Origin: Amycolatopsis sp. CA-126428
GTDB taxonomy: Bacteria > Actinomycetota > Actinomycetes > Mycobacteriales > Pseudonocardiaceae
Direction: 5' to 3'
NCBI RefSeq assembly: GCF_002904335.1
Contig: NZ_PPHF01000123.1
Location: 153,156 to 217,155 of the forward strand
Length of the DNA: 64,000 nucleotides
Positions 16,944-25,281 of the stretch are shown piece by piece. Below the pieces are notes generated by a model. That model was not told where the DNA came from. It saw only the letters and a program-made list of their open reading frames with translations, and did not search any database. Every line of letters starts with the position of its first letter. The stretch's first letter is position 1. A program made the translations under genes and the position numbers.

Positions 16944-16973
16944 ATGAACACACGTTCATGAACATGTGTTCAT
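16944..16973. promoter_or_regulatory. 30-nt near-perfect palindrome (TetR operator candidate)
   Basis: Two 15-nt arms beginning ATGAACACAC and ending GTGTTCAT match their reverse complement at 28 of 30 positions, with internal TTCATGAA symmetry as well. Internal TGAACA/TGTTCA half-sites recur, so two TetR dimers could bind on opposite faces. It sits 18 nt before the methyltransferase ATG, overlapping where the leftward promoter should be. Confidence 0.75.
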
Positions 16974-17117
16974 GCTGCCGCCGCGGCCATCCGCTGTCAA
17001 GGCATCGGCCACCCGCCGCCGGATGTCGGCCAGGTGGCAGATCTTCCGGGCGGACGAACGCGGAAGACTTCTCCCCATCAGGGCAAACCGCCTCTGACCA
17101 GCCAAAAGGAGTTCGAA

Positions 17118-17705
17118 ATGACCGACGTCATCGCCAACATGTCCATGTCCCTCGACGGTTTCGTGGCCGACCCGGAAGACCACATCGATCACCTGTTCGA
17201 GTGGTTCGGCAGTGGCGACGTCGAGGTCCCCACCGCCGTCGAGTGGGCCACCTTCAAGACCTCCGAAGCCAGCGCGAAGATGCTGCGCGCGGCGATGGAC
17301 AACGTCGGCGCGCTGATCACCGGCCGCCGCCTGTTCAACCTCGCCCAGGGCTGGGGCGGCACGCACCCGATGGGCGTGCCGGTCTTCGTCGTCACCCACG
17401 AGGAGCCCGCGGACTGGCCGCACCCGGACGCGCCGTTCACGTTCGTCACCGACGGCCTCGAAAGCGCCGTCGAGCAGGCGAAGAAGGCCGCCGGCGACAA
17501 GATCGTCGCGGTCGCCAGCACGACGATCGCCCAGCAGTGCCTCAACCTCGGCCTGCTCGACGGCGTCCAGGTCGACCTGATCCCGGTGCTGCTCGGCTCC
17601 GGCGTCCGCTTCTTCGACCACCTCGACGCCACCACGAAGCTGACCGGCCCGGAGGTCACCGAGGGTACCGGCGTGACGCACCTTTCGTACCGGATCAAGC
17701 GCTGA
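17118..17705 (+). CDS. Dihydrofolate-reductase-family (RibD C-terminal-like) protein
   Basis: 195 residues of the RibD-C/DHFR-like family: NMSMSLDGFVADPEDHIDHLFEWF at the start, the central LITGRRLFNLAQGWGG segment and the C-terminal strands VASTTIAQQCLNLGLLDGVQVDLIPVLLGSGVRFFD. ATG at 17118 with AAAAGGA ribosome-binding site. Members are NADPH-dependent reductases of unknown in vivo substrate. It lies tail-to-tail with a SigJ-like ECF sigma gene (10-nt overlap); sigma factors and DHFR-like proteins are common neighbours in actinomycetes. Confidence 0.85.
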   Translation: MTDVIANMSMSLDGFVADPEDHIDHLFEWFGSGDVEVPTAVEWATFKTSEASAKMLRAAMDNVGALITGRRLFNLAQGWGGTHPMGVPVFVVTHEEPADWPHPDAPFTFVTDGLESAVEQAKKAAGDKIVAVASTTIAQQCLNLGLLDGVQVDLIPVLLGSGVRFFDHLDATTKLTGPEVTEGTGVTHLSYRIKR

Positions 17706-18549
17706 GGAGCGTGACGTGCAGCGCGGCGAGGCGGGCGGGGTCGGCGATCACTTCATACGCCGCCACCCGCTCGCCGTCGACCGTCACGGCCAAGGCGAGC
17801 ACCAGCCGTCCGCGGGGCGCGACGACGACGCCGACCGCGCCGTCGACCAGGACAGTTTCGGCGAACCGGGCCCGTTTCCCGAACACCTGCGTCTCCTCGG
17901 CCACCGCGCGGGCCCCGCGCGTCTCGAGGGCCGCGCCCGCCGGCAGCGCGGCCGCGTCGGCGCGGCGGACGACGTCCGGGGCCAGCACGTCGAGCAGGGC
18001 GGCGAGGTCGCCGCCGCGGGCGGCGGCCAGGAACGCGTCGACCACCCGGCGGTGCCGGGCCAGGTCGGCCGGGGGCAGCGGGGAAGTGCCCCGGACCCGG
18101 TGCCGCGCGCGGCTCGCCAGCTTCTTCGCCGCCACCGGCGTGCGGTCCAGCACCGGGGCGATCCGGTCGAACGGCACGGCGAACAGGTCGTGCAGCACGA
18201 ACGCGATCCGCTCGGCCGGCCCGAGCGCGGCCAGCACGACGAGCAGCGCACGGCCCACCGCGTCGGCGAGCGCGGCTTCGTCCGCCGGATCGGCGTCGTC
18301 CACCGGCTCCGGGAACACCTCGAACGACTCCTCGCGGCGGGATTTCCGCGAACGCAGGACGTCGAGGCAGACGCGGGACACGACCGTGGTCAGCCAGGCC
18401 GCCAGGTTGCCGACCGAGCCGGCCCGGTTCAGCCGCAACCACGCTTCCTGCACGGCGTCGTCCGCTTCGGCCGCCGAGCCGAGCATCCGGTAGGCCAGCC
18501 CGCGCAGCCGGCCGCGTTCGGCCTCGAAGTCCGCCGCCAGGTCGTCCAT
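17695..18549 (-). CDS. SigJ-like ECF sigma factor with SnoaL-like C-terminal domain
   Basis: 284 residues: sigma region 2 (LAYRMLGSAAEADDAVQEAWLRL, about 18-40), region 4 (LGPAERIAFVLHDLFAVPFDRIAPVLDRTPVAAKKLASRAR, about 115-155), then an NTF2/SnoaL-like extension of about 110 residues. This ECF41/SigJ-type layout has no separate anti-sigma factor; the C-terminal domain itself modulates activity in characterised members. The neighbouring DHFR-like gene and the decayed oxidoreductase at 18.6 kb are plausible former targets. No anti-sigma gene is adjacent, in agreement with the group. Confidence 0.88.
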   Translation of the reverse strand: MDDLAADFEAERGRLRGLAYRMLGSAAEADDAVQEAWLRLNRAGSVGNLAAWLTTVVSRVCLDVLRSRKSRREESFEVFPEPVDDADPADEAALADAVGRALLVVLAALGPAERIAFVLHDLFAVPFDRIAPVLDRTPVAAKKLASRARHRVRGTSPLPPADLARHRRVVDAFLAAARGGDLAALLDVLAPDVVRRADAAALPAGAALETRGARAVAEETQVFGKRARFAETVLVDGAVGVVVAPRGRLVLALAVTVDGERVAAYEVIADPARLAALHVTLLSA

Positions 18550-18614
18550 CGGTCACCTTCCGCTCGCGTTCACCGTCGCCTCCTCGACGTATCCCCGCGA
18601 CCGGAGGTGACCGG

Positions 18615-18879
18615 ATGAGCTTGCTGACCCCCGCCGACCTGGACGCCTACTACGCGCAGCGCGCCGGCGCCGGACTCATCGTCGCCGAAGGCACCTGGGT
18701 GGGCGAACGGGCCATCGGCTTCTCGGACGCCCCGGGCCGCCGCGCACGGCCGCGTCGGCGTCCGGCTTTCGCCGTGGTGGGCCGGCGGACTGTGCACTGT
18801 GGACGAAGCACTCCGCGCCGAGTACGACGAACTGGTCGCCGGCCTCGCCGACGCGGTTTCGTTCGCGCTGTCCCAGTAG
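18615..18879 (+). pseudogene. Remnant of an old-yellow-enzyme-type flavin oxidoreductase
   Basis: ATG at 18615 with GAGGTG upstream opens LTPADLDAYYAQRAGAGLIVAEGT, the N-proximal substrate-loop region of NADH:flavin oxidoreductase/NADH oxidase (OYE) proteins. After about 40 residues coding continues in the +1 frame as HGRVGVRLSPW then EYDELVAGLADAVSFALSQ and a stop at 18877-18879, matching pieces from much further along an OYE barrel. A protein of about 350 residues has thus been cut to under 90 by internal deletion plus frameshift. The family call is from motif resemblance only. Confidence 0.6.
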
Positions 18880-18970
18880 AACGGGCGGACTTCGGTGATA
18901 CGGCCACCGGCCACGGTGATCGCCTGGAGGATCGGGAACTCGAGCTCGCGACCGGTGGCGCGCGCGTTCG
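18858..18970 (-). pseudogene. Fragment of a SnoaL/NTF2-like protein
   Basis: On the minus strand the reading RATGRELEFPILQAIT, then VAGGRITEVRPFYWDSAN, is the last sheet of a SnoaL-like protein, without the first 80 or so residues. It begins directly after the stop of the upstream VOC gene and runs into the OYE remnant. It has no start codon of its own, so it is a relic; together with the OYE piece it marks a deletion scar. Confidence 0.6.
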
Positions 18971-18977
18971 GACGTCG

Positions 18978-19316
18978 TCAGGCGTCCGGGCACCACACCG
19001 CCAGCTCGCTCCCGCCCGGCTCGCGGAAGTGGAAACGGCGTCCGCCCGGGAAGGCGAACGGTTCCTTCGTCACCACCCCGCCCGCTGCCGCCACCGCCTC
19101 GCGGGCCGCTGCCAGGTCGTCCGTGCGGATCGTGAGCAGCGGTGCGCTCGTCTGTTCGTCCGCGGCCGATTGGAACCCCAAGGTGAGGCCGGTGCCCCGG
19201 ACGTCGGTGTAGTCCGGGCCGTACGGAGTCGCCGCCCAGCCGAACGCGCGCTCGAAGAACTTCCCGGACGCCGCGGCGGACGTGGACGGGAACTCGGCGA
19301 AGTCGATTTCGTACAT
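18978..19316 (-). CDS. VOC-family (glyoxalase/bleomycin-resistance-like) protein
   Basis: 112 residues with the beta-alpha-beta-beta-beta repeats of VOC proteins: YEIDFAEFPSTSAAASGKFFERAFGWAA at the start, TLGFQSA in the middle and the closing GGVVTKEPFAFPGGRRFHFREPGGSELAVW. F-x-E-P-x-G-x-E-L is the usual C-terminal metal/ligand strand. Ligand unknown. Ends at the edge of the pseudogene scar. Confidence 0.82.
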   Translation of the reverse strand: MYEIDFAEFPSTSAAASGKFFERAFGWAATPYGPDYTDVRGTGLTLGFQSAADEQTSAPLLTIRTDDLAAAREAVAAAGGVVTKEPFAFPGGRRFHFREPGGSELAVWCPDA

Positions 19317-19325
19317 GCCCCGACG

Positions 19326-19646
19326 CTAGCGGCGACCACCGACAAAACCGCGCGAGCGGGCCGTCGACAGCCCGCCGAGGACGAGCGCGACCGCGCCGAT
19401 CACCAGGTCCACGTAGCCCCCGACGATCCCGTAGCCGGTGCCGGGCCCGCCTTTCGCGGCGGCCACCACCCAGCCGCCGATCACGACGGAAGCCAGGCCG
19501 CCGGCCAGGGCCACGACGGCTCCGCGGCCGCGGGACAGTGCCCGCACGCCCGCGACGACCCCCGCGACTCCGAGCACGACGGCGATCAGGGACCAGAGCC
19601 GTCCCGGGGTGAGGTCGGCGGAACCGGTCGCGGCGAGGACGTTCAT
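19326..19646 (-). CDS. Small four-helix membrane protein (DUF6223-like)
   Basis: 106 residues, four hydrophobic segments: LWSLIAVVLGVAGVVAGVRAL, AVVALAGGLASVVIGGWVVAA, YGIVGGYVDLVIGAVALVLGGL and a weak N-terminal one. The ATG at 19646 is preceded by AAGGAGC. The pattern resembles the actinobacterial DUF6223 family of unknown function. The 191 nt between it and the kinase gene at 19838 contain no convincing gene. Confidence 0.6.
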   Translation of the reverse strand: MNVLAATGSADLTPGRLWSLIAVVLGVAGVVAGVRALSRGRGAVVALAGGLASVVIGGWVVAAAKGGPGTGYGIVGGYVDLVIGAVALVLGGLSTARSRGFVGGRR

Positions 19647-19837
19647 GAGGTGCTCCTTCGGTTCGGGTCGGACGCCGGAAGCATGTCCGCCGGACCCGTG
19701 GCCCGTCGTGGTGCGCGAGCAGACACTTCGCGCTGCCGCGGACGCCGCAGGAGCCGGCCGGCTACCGCAGCTGCAGTAGCCCGGAAATGCTCTCCGCGCG
19801 GGACTTCGCCGGGCGGTCACCCGGTTAGGGTTCGGGG

Positions 19838-20938
19838 GTGAGCCGCGCGCAGGTCGTCGACGGGGTGATCGCCGCCGGCGTCGCGGTGGCCCTGGTGGTC
19901 GCCGGGGTGTCCGGCGCGCACCGGATCCCGGAGCTCGACGTCCTGGGGTACGCGGCGCTGGCCGCCGGTGGGCTGGCGCTGGCCGCGCGCCGCCGGGCGC
20001 CGATCGCCGTGCTGGCCGCGACCGCGGTCTGCGCGCTCGCGTACCAGATCGCCGGCTTCGAAGTGCCCGTCGTCGCTTACCTCTTCGCCGTGTATGCCGC
20101 CGTCCGGGCGGGACACCGGATCGCCGCGGTGGTCGCTTCGGTGCTCATGCTGGCCGCGATCCCGCTCGCGCTCCTGGCTTCGGGCGTGGCCGACACGGGC
20201 GCGGCGTTCACGCAGTCGCGGGACGTCCTCCAGCTGGCGTGGCTGATCGCCGCCGGGGCCGCCGGGGAGGCGTTGCGCCAGGCCGAGCGCCGGGCCGACG
20301 AAGCCGAACGCACCCGCGAGGAAACCGCGCGGCGGCGCGCGGACGAGGAACGGCTGCACATCGCGCGGGAGCTGCACGATTCGCTCACCCACCAGATCTC
20401 GGTCATCAAGGTGCAGGCCGAAGTCGCCGTCCACCTGGCCCGCAAGCGCGGCGAAGACGTGCCCGACGCGCTGCTGGCGATCCGCGACGCCGGCCGCGAG
20501 GCGGCGCGGGAACTGCGGGCGACCCTGGAGGCGTTGCGCGACGACGACAAGGATCCGCCGCGCGGGCTCGACGACGTCCCGGACCTCGTGCGCCGCGCCC
20601 GGACCACCGGTCTCGACGCGCAGCTGACGGTCGAGGGCCGGTGCGACGGCGTGCCGGCCGCGGTCGGCCGGACCGCCTACCGGATCGTCCAGGAGTCGCT
20701 CACCAACGTCACCCGGCACGCCGCCGCGGCCACCGCGTCGGTCCGGATCGACCACCGGCCCGGCACGCTGGTCATCCGGGTGGACGACGACGGCCAGGCC
20801 ACCGTGGACAGTGCCCCGGGCGTCGGCCTGACGGGGATGCGCGAGCGCGTCACGGCGCTGGGCGGCCGGCTCCAGGCCGGGCCTCGCCGCGAAGGCGGCT
20901 TCAGCGTCCAGGCCGAACTGCCGGTGGACCCCGCGTGA
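19838..20938 (+). CDS. Membrane sensor histidine kinase (HisKA_3 type)
   Basis: 366 residues, GTG start. Four or five membrane helices in the first 140 residues, then a charged coiled-coil linker (RQAERRADEAERTREETARRR, split at about 150-170), H-box ARELHDSLTHQISVIK with the phospho-His near residue 187, and an HATPase domain (N-box ESLTNVTRHA, G-box VDDDGQATVDSAPGVGLTGMRERV). Second NarL-class two-component system in the window; the regulator follows with a GTGA overlap. Signal unknown. Confidence 0.91.
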   Translation: MSRAQVVDGVIAAGVAVALVVAGVSGAHRIPELDVLGYAALAAGGLALAARRRAPIAVLAATAVCALAYQIAGFEVPVVAYLFAVYAAVRAGHRIAAVVASVLMLAAIPLALLASGVADTGAAFTQSRDVLQLAWLIAAGAAGEALRQAERRADEAERTREETARRRADEERLHIARELHDSLTHQISVIKVQAEVAVHLARKRGEDVPDALLAIRDAGREAARELRATLEALRDDDKDPPRGLDDVPDLVRRARTTGLDAQLTVEGRCDGVPAAVGRTAYRIVQESLTNVTRHAAAATASVRIDHRPGTLVIRVDDDGQATVDSAPGVGLTGMRERVTALGGRLQAGPRREGGFSVQAELPVDPA

Positions 20939-21585
20939 TCCGCGTCCTGCTGGCCGACGACCAGCCGCTCATCCGCAGCGGGTTCCGCGCGCTCCTCGAC
21001 GTCGAGGCCGACATCGAGGTGGTCGCCGAAGCGGGCGACGGCGGCGAGGCCGTGCGGCTCGCACTGGAGCACCTGCCGGACACCGCGCTCCTCGACGTCC
21101 AGATGCCCGGCGTCGACGGCATCGAGGCGACCCGGCGCATCGCCGCGCACCCGGCGCTGGCCGCCGTGCACGTCGTCATCCTGACCAACTACGGCCTGGA
21201 CGAGTACGTCTTCGAGGCGTTGCGCGCGGGCGCGGCCGGGTTCCTGGTCAAGGACATCCAGCCGGAGGACTTCCTGCACGCGGTGCGCGTCGCGGCTCGC
21301 GGGGACGCCCTGCTGGCGCCGTCGATCACCCGCAAGCTGATCGACCGGTACGTGACCCAGCCGCTCGTCCCCGGCGCGGGGCTGGCGGAGCTGACGAACC
21401 GGGAACGCGAAGCCGTTACGCTTGTCGCGAGGGGGCTGTCGAACGAGGAGATCGCCGCGCGGATGGTGATCAGCCCGCTCACCGCGAAGACGCACGTCAA
21501 CCGGGCCATGATGAAGCTGCACGCGCGCGACCGGGCGCAGCTGGTGGTGTTCGCCTACGAATCGGGGCTGGTGGTGCCGCGGTGA
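20935..21585 (+). CDS. NarL/FixJ-type response regulator
   Basis: 216 residues from the GTG that overlaps the kinase stop by 4 nt. Receiver: LLADDQPLIRSGF, phospho-Asp in TALLDVQMPGVDG (near 54), Lys in FLVKD. LuxR HTH: LTNREREAVTLVARGLSNEEIAARM and SPLTAKTHVNRAMMKL (about 150-205). Similar to, but clearly distinct from, the regulator at 3.7 kb. Confidence 0.92.
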   Translation: MIRVLLADDQPLIRSGFRALLDVEADIEVVAEAGDGGEAVRLALEHLPDTALLDVQMPGVDGIEATRRIAAHPALAAVHVVILTNYGLDEYVFEALRAGAAGFLVKDIQPEDFLHAVRVAARGDALLAPSITRKLIDRYVTQPLVPGAGLAELTNREREAVTLVARGLSNEEIAARMVISPLTAKTHVNRAMMKLHARDRAQLVVFAYESGLVVPR

Positions 21586-21593
21586 GGCCGTCG

Positions 21594-22622
21594 TCAGGCC
21601 GGGCGGCCCGCGCCCGCGTAGTCGTCGCCCTTCGAGTGGTACGTGTGGATCTGGATCGCCTGGCCCTCGGTCGGCGCGTTGATCATCAGGCCGTTGCCGA
21701 GGTACAGGCCGACGTGGTGGATGCGGGTGGCCGGGCTGCCGTAGAACACCAGGTCGCCCAGGCGGGGCTCCTGGGCGGCCGGCACCGGCGGGAGGGCGCG
21801 GAACTGGCTGTCCGCCGTCCGCGGGAGGGCGACGCCCGCGCTGTCATACGACGCCTTCGTCAGGCCGGAGCAGTCGAAGCCCGCCGCGCCCGCGTCCGGG
21901 CCGTTGCCGCCCCAGACGTACGGGAGGCCGAGCTGGCCCAGCGCGAAGCGGGTCGCGCGGACGCGCGGCGAGCTCGCCGATGCCGGGTCGAGGGACAGCG
22001 TGGCGTACAGCTGGGCCATGCCGAGCACGCGCTGGCGGAACAGCTCGGTGTCGCTGCCCGGGTGGTAGGCCGCGATGGCCTTCCACCAGCCGGGGCCGGC
22101 GCCGAGGTCGGTGTCGCCCGCGCACAGCGCCCGGCCGGCCGCCGCCGGGGCGTCGGAGCCGAACTTCTTGGTCTGCGCCGCCGTCAGGCCCAGCAGGTTG
22201 CCGCCGCCCCGGCCGTGATCGGACGCCGCCGCGCCGACACCCGCGAGCGTGACCCACGAGAGGTGGCACGACGGGTCTTCGCCGCGCAGCGCCAGCTCGC
22301 CGTTCGCGTAGCCGATCAGCGCGCTCGCGGGGATGTCGAGGGGACCGGCCAGCTGCTCGGCCCACTGCTGCAACGGGCTCTTGCCGCCCTGGCCGGACGC
22401 GCCCTGACCCGGCTCCTGCGCCTTCACCGGCGCGCTGACTTCGAGGACCGACGGGCCCGACACCGCGTCACGCACCACCGGCGGGGGAACCGGGACGGCC
22501 GCGGGTTCCGGCGACCGGTCGGCCAGCAGCCAGCCCGCCGTGACGAGTCCGGCGACGAGCGGCAGCGCGACCAGGCCGCGCAGCGCAGCGCCGCGGGCCC
22601 ACGAAGCCTGCTTGGTCGTCAC
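21594..22622 (-). CDS. Secreted NlpC/P60 peptidase with degenerate lytic-transglycosylase-like domain
   Basis: About 342 residues. N-terminal signal/anchor ALRGLVALPLVAGLVTAGWLLA, a Pro/Ser linker, a lysozyme-like segment (about 130-215) and a C-terminal NlpC/P60 domain with catalytic Cys in GFDCSGLTKASYD and His in IHHVGLYLGNG. It should cut stem peptides in peptidoglycan outside the membrane. The lysozyme-like part keeps SDHGR but has Ala where the ESxHGR catalytic Glu is expected, so it may bind glycan without cleaving it. The GTG at 22622 is preferred (GGAA upstream); 22646 is possible. Confidence 0.83.
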   Translation of the reverse strand: MTTKQASWARGAALRGLVALPLVAGLVTAGWLLADRSPEPAAVPVPPPVVRDAVSGPSVLEVSAPVKAQEPGQGASGQGGKSPLQQWAEQLAGPLDIPASALIGYANGELALRGEDPSCHLSWVTLAGVGAAASDHGRGGGNLLGLTAAQTKKFGSDAPAAAGRALCAGDTDLGAGPGWWKAIAAYHPGSDTELFRQRVLGMAQLYATLSLDPASASSPRVRATRFALGQLGLPYVWGGNGPDAGAAGFDCSGLTKASYDSAGVALPRTADSQFRALPPVPAAQEPRLGDLVFYGSPATRIHHVGLYLGNGLMINAPTEGQAIQIHTYHSKGDDYAGAGRPA

Positions 22623-22703
22623 GGGTTCCAACTTAGAAGAGCGCACCTCTTACTGAACGACTGAGTAGGTTGCACGATAGGGGGACTCCCATATTGTGGG
22701 CAC

Positions 22704-23501
22704 ATGCCTGAGATCAGCGCGGCCCGGCTCACCTCCGCGCTCCACGGTCGGTACGCGAAGATCGACGTCGTCGAGCGCACCGGTTCCACCAACGCCGACC
22801 TGCGAGAAGCCCTCGAAAACGGCGCCGCCGACCGGACCGTCCTGCTCGCCGAAGAGCAGACCGCGGGCGTCGGCCGGCGGGCTCGCTCGTGGAGCTCGCC
22901 CAAGGGGGCCGGGCTGTACCTGAGCGTCGCGCTCCGGCCGGGTGTCCCCTTCTCGGTGCTCGGCTCACTGTCCGTCGTCGCCGGGCTCGCCGTTCGCGCG
23001 GCCGCCGCGTCCGTCGGGGTGAACGCCGTGCTCAAGTGGCCCAACGACGTCCTGGTCGACGGCGCGAAGTGCGCCGGCATCCTCGCCGAGGCCGTCGCCG
23101 GGGCCGAGCCGTCGATCGTGCTCGGCATCGGCCTCAACGTCCTGCCCCCCGGCGACGTCCAGCCGGGACCCGGCGGGCTGCCCGCGACGTCGCTGGCCGA
23201 GCACGGTGCCACGAACACCGACCGCACCGACGTCGCCGTCGCGCTGCTCACCGGGTTCGACGACCTCGAGCGGCGCTGGCGCCTGGCCCGCGGCGACCTC
23301 ACCGCGGCCGGGCTGCTCGGCGACTACCGCGCCCACTGCGCGACCCTCGGCCAGGACGTCGAGGTGCAGCTGCCGGACGGGTCGTCGCTCGTCGGGCGGG
23401 CCGCCGGCATCGACGCCACCGGGCAGCTCCAGGTCGACGTGCCGGGCGGCGAGCGGCACACCGTCTTCGCGGGTGACGTGGTCCACGTGCGTCCGGCCTG
23501 A
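22704..23501 (+). CDS. birA: Biotin--[acetyl-CoA carboxylase] ligase (BirA)
   Basis: 265 residues. Catalytic biotin-protein ligase domain with the biotinyl-AMP loop GVGRRARSWSSPKGAGLYLS (residues 55-74, G-x-G-R-x-x-R) and the KWPNDVLVDGAKCAGILAE segment (about 111-129), plus the small SH3-like C-terminal domain (VEVQLPDGSSLVGRAAGID). There is no N-terminal HTH, so it is a monofunctional ligase rather than a repressor. It biotinylates the carboxylase alpha subunit that partners AccD/AccE of this window. Divergent from the NlpC/P60 gene. Confidence 0.95.
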   Translation: MPEISAARLTSALHGRYAKIDVVERTGSTNADLREALENGAADRTVLLAEEQTAGVGRRARSWSSPKGAGLYLSVALRPGVPFSVLGSLSVVAGLAVRAAAASVGVNAVLKWPNDVLVDGAKCAGILAEAVAGAEPSIVLGIGLNVLPPGDVQPGPGGLPATSLAEHGATNTDRTDVAVALLTGFDDLERRWRLARGDLTAAGLLGDYRAHCATLGQDVEVQLPDGSSLVGRAAGIDATGQLQVDVPGGERHTVFAGDVVHVRPA

Positions 23502-23586
23502 TTCTTCGGGGCGTTGCCCCCCACCGCCTCCTCGCTCGCCGGTACGGTGAGACGACACCGCCGCACCGACCTTGGGAGCGTCCGCC

Positions 23587-24180
23587 GTGGCTTATCCGGA
23601 CGATTTGCTCAGCGAGCAAGAGCACGTCGTGGTGCACAGTCACCCGCACTTCAAGATGCTGATCTTCCCGACGCTCGCGCTGCTGGTCACCGTGGGCGCG
23701 GGCACCTGGCTCGCGATCCTCGCGAAGGACGCCGGCTCGCCGTGGAACACGGTCGGGCTGATCGCCATCGCCGTCGTGGCGCTCGTGCTGATCGTGTGGC
23801 TGTTCCTGGCGCCGCTCGTGCGCTGGCGGACCACCCACTTCATCGTGACGACGGACCGGCTGATCGCCCGCGAGGGCGTCCTCAAGCGCACCGGCATCGA
23901 CATCCCGATGGGCCGGATCAACAGCGTCCAGTTCGAGCACGGCCTGCTGGACCGGGTCTTCGGCTGCGGCACGCTCATCATCGAGTCGGCCTCGGACGAG
24001 CCGCTGCGCTTCGAGGACATCCCGCACGTCGAAAAGGTGCACACGGTCATCTACCGCGAGGTCAACGACAACCCGTACGACGACTACCGGCCGGGTGCCC
24101 CGCAGCAGCAGCCCCAGCAGACCACGCCGCTGCCGCCCCAGGGCGGCGGCCGGCCGCCGCGTGGCGAGAGACGCCGCTGA
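23587..24180 (+). CDS. PH-domain membrane protein (Rv3278c-like)
   Basis: 197 residues from a GTG with GGGAGCG upstream. Two adjacent membrane helices (FKMLIFPTLALLVTVGAGTWLAIL and GLIAIAVVALVLIVWLFLAPLV, each about 22 residues) followed by a bacterial PH domain (THFIVTTDRLIAREG, IDIPMGRINSVQFEHGLLDR) and a Pro/Gln-rich tail. Placement next to birA equals that of Rv3278c in mycobacteria as I recall it. Function unknown. The stop overlaps the HMG-CoA lyase start (TGATG). Confidence 0.85.
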   Translation: MAYPDDLLSEQEHVVVHSHPHFKMLIFPTLALLVTVGAGTWLAILAKDAGSPWNTVGLIAIAVVALVLIVWLFLAPLVRWRTTHFIVTTDRLIAREGVLKRTGIDIPMGRINSVQFEHGLLDRVFGCGTLIIESASDEPLRFEDIPHVEKVHTVIYREVNDNPYDDYRPGAPQQQPQQTTPLPPQGGGRPPRGERRR

Positions 24181-25109
24181 TGGGCACGCGCGCGCTGGGT
24201 CTGCCCGAGCGGGTGCCCTCGGCGGGGGAGCTGCCGGACTCCGTCACGATCTGGGAGGTCGGCCCGCGCGACGGGCTGCAGAACGAGGAGACGATCGTCC
24301 CGGTCGAGGTCAAGCTGGAGTTCCTCGACCGGCTCGCGGGCGCCGGGCTCACCACGCTCGAAGCGACCAGTTTCGTCCACCCGAAGTGGGTGCCGCAGCT
24401 CGCCGACGCCGAGCAGCTGCTGGCCCGGCTCGACCGCCGCGAAGGCGTCCGGTACCCGGTGCTGGTCCCGAACGAGAAGGGCCTGAACCGGGCCCTCGAA
24501 GCCGGCGTGGAGCACATCGCGATCTTCGCCAGCGCGACGGAGACGTTCGCGCGCAAGAACCTCAACTCCTCGCTCGACGAACAGTTCGCGATGTTCGAGC
24601 CGGTCGTGACGCGGGCCCGGGAAGCGGGCTTGGCCGTCCGCGGCTACCTCTCGATGTGCTTCGGCGACCCCTGGGAAGGCGTCGTGCCGGCGAAGCAGGT
24701 CGCCGCCGCCGGCCGCCGCCTGCTGGACATGGGGTGCTCGCAGCTTTCGCTGGGCGACACCATCGGCGTCGCCACGGCCGGGCAGGTCGAAACGCTCATC
24801 GGGCTGTTCGACGACGTCGGTACTTTGGCCGTGCACTTCCACGACACCTACGGTCAGGCTCTCGCCAACACGCTCGCGGCGCTCCGATGTGGAGTGTCAA
24901 CTGTGGACTCTTCGGCGGGCGGGCTCGGCGGCTGCCCGTACGCCGAATCGGCCACCGGCAACCTGGCGACCGAGGACCTGGTGTGGATGCTGGAGGGCCT
25001 CGGGGTGGCCACCGGTGTCGACTTGGACGCGCTGGTGGCGGCCAGCGTGTGGATGGCGGGACAGCTCGGCCGCCCGAGCCCGTCCCGCGTGGTCGCCGCA
25101 CTGGGCTGA
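24180..25109 (+). CDS. mvaB: Hydroxymethylglutaryl-CoA lyase
   Basis: 309 residues, DRE-TIM/HMGL barrel. EVGPRDGLQNE (25-35) carries the metal and catalytic Arg/Asp; HFHDTYGQA gives the H-x-H metal ligands; GGLGGCPYAESATGN is the HMG-CoA lyase signature with the active-site Cys. It splits HMG-CoA into acetoacetate and acetyl-CoA in leucine degradation, which fits the acyl-CoA-centred neighbours. Translationally coupled to the PH gene. A possible alternative is a related methylmalate-type lyase, but GGCPYA favours HMG-CoA lyase. Confidence 0.92.
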   Translation: MGTRALGLPERVPSAGELPDSVTIWEVGPRDGLQNEETIVPVEVKLEFLDRLAGAGLTTLEATSFVHPKWVPQLADAEQLLARLDRREGVRYPVLVPNEKGLNRALEAGVEHIAIFASATETFARKNLNSSLDEQFAMFEPVVTRAREAGLAVRGYLSMCFGDPWEGVVPAKQVAAAGRRLLDMGCSQLSLGDTIGVATAGQVETLIGLFDDVGTLAVHFHDTYGQALANTLAALRCGVSTVDSSAGGLGGCPYAESATGNLATEDLVWMLEGLGVATGVDLDALVAASVWMAGQLGRPSPSRVVAALG

Positions 25110-25112
25110 GAC

Positions 25113-25163
25113 TTCCGGGGCTCCGCCCCGGGCCGGGGGCTTCGCCACCCGGAGCCCCCGGAA
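25113..25163 (+). terminator. GC-rich hairpin after mvaB
   Basis: TTCCGGGGCTCC pairs with GGAGCCCCCGGAA (one bulge) across a GC-rich inner hairpin, immediately after the mvaB stop and followed by AAC rather than a T-run. Probable factor-independent terminator of the birA-side genes; strength unknown. Confidence 0.6.
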
Positions 25164-25281
25164 AACAACTGACCTCGTCGCGCCCCCGGGGAAGGGGTGC
25201 GGTATCAAGGGGGACCGGCAGCGCCGCGGCCGCGTCGAACATCGTGTGCCCCCCGGGCACCGACCGAGCCGGAGGATGGGT

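Noticed and set aside
18570..18914. 114-codon minus-strand frame starting MAGGRITEV
   Set aside because: Only its first ~17 residues resemble a SnoaL end; the rest is antisense to the OYE remnant. Listed as a pseudogene fragment instead.
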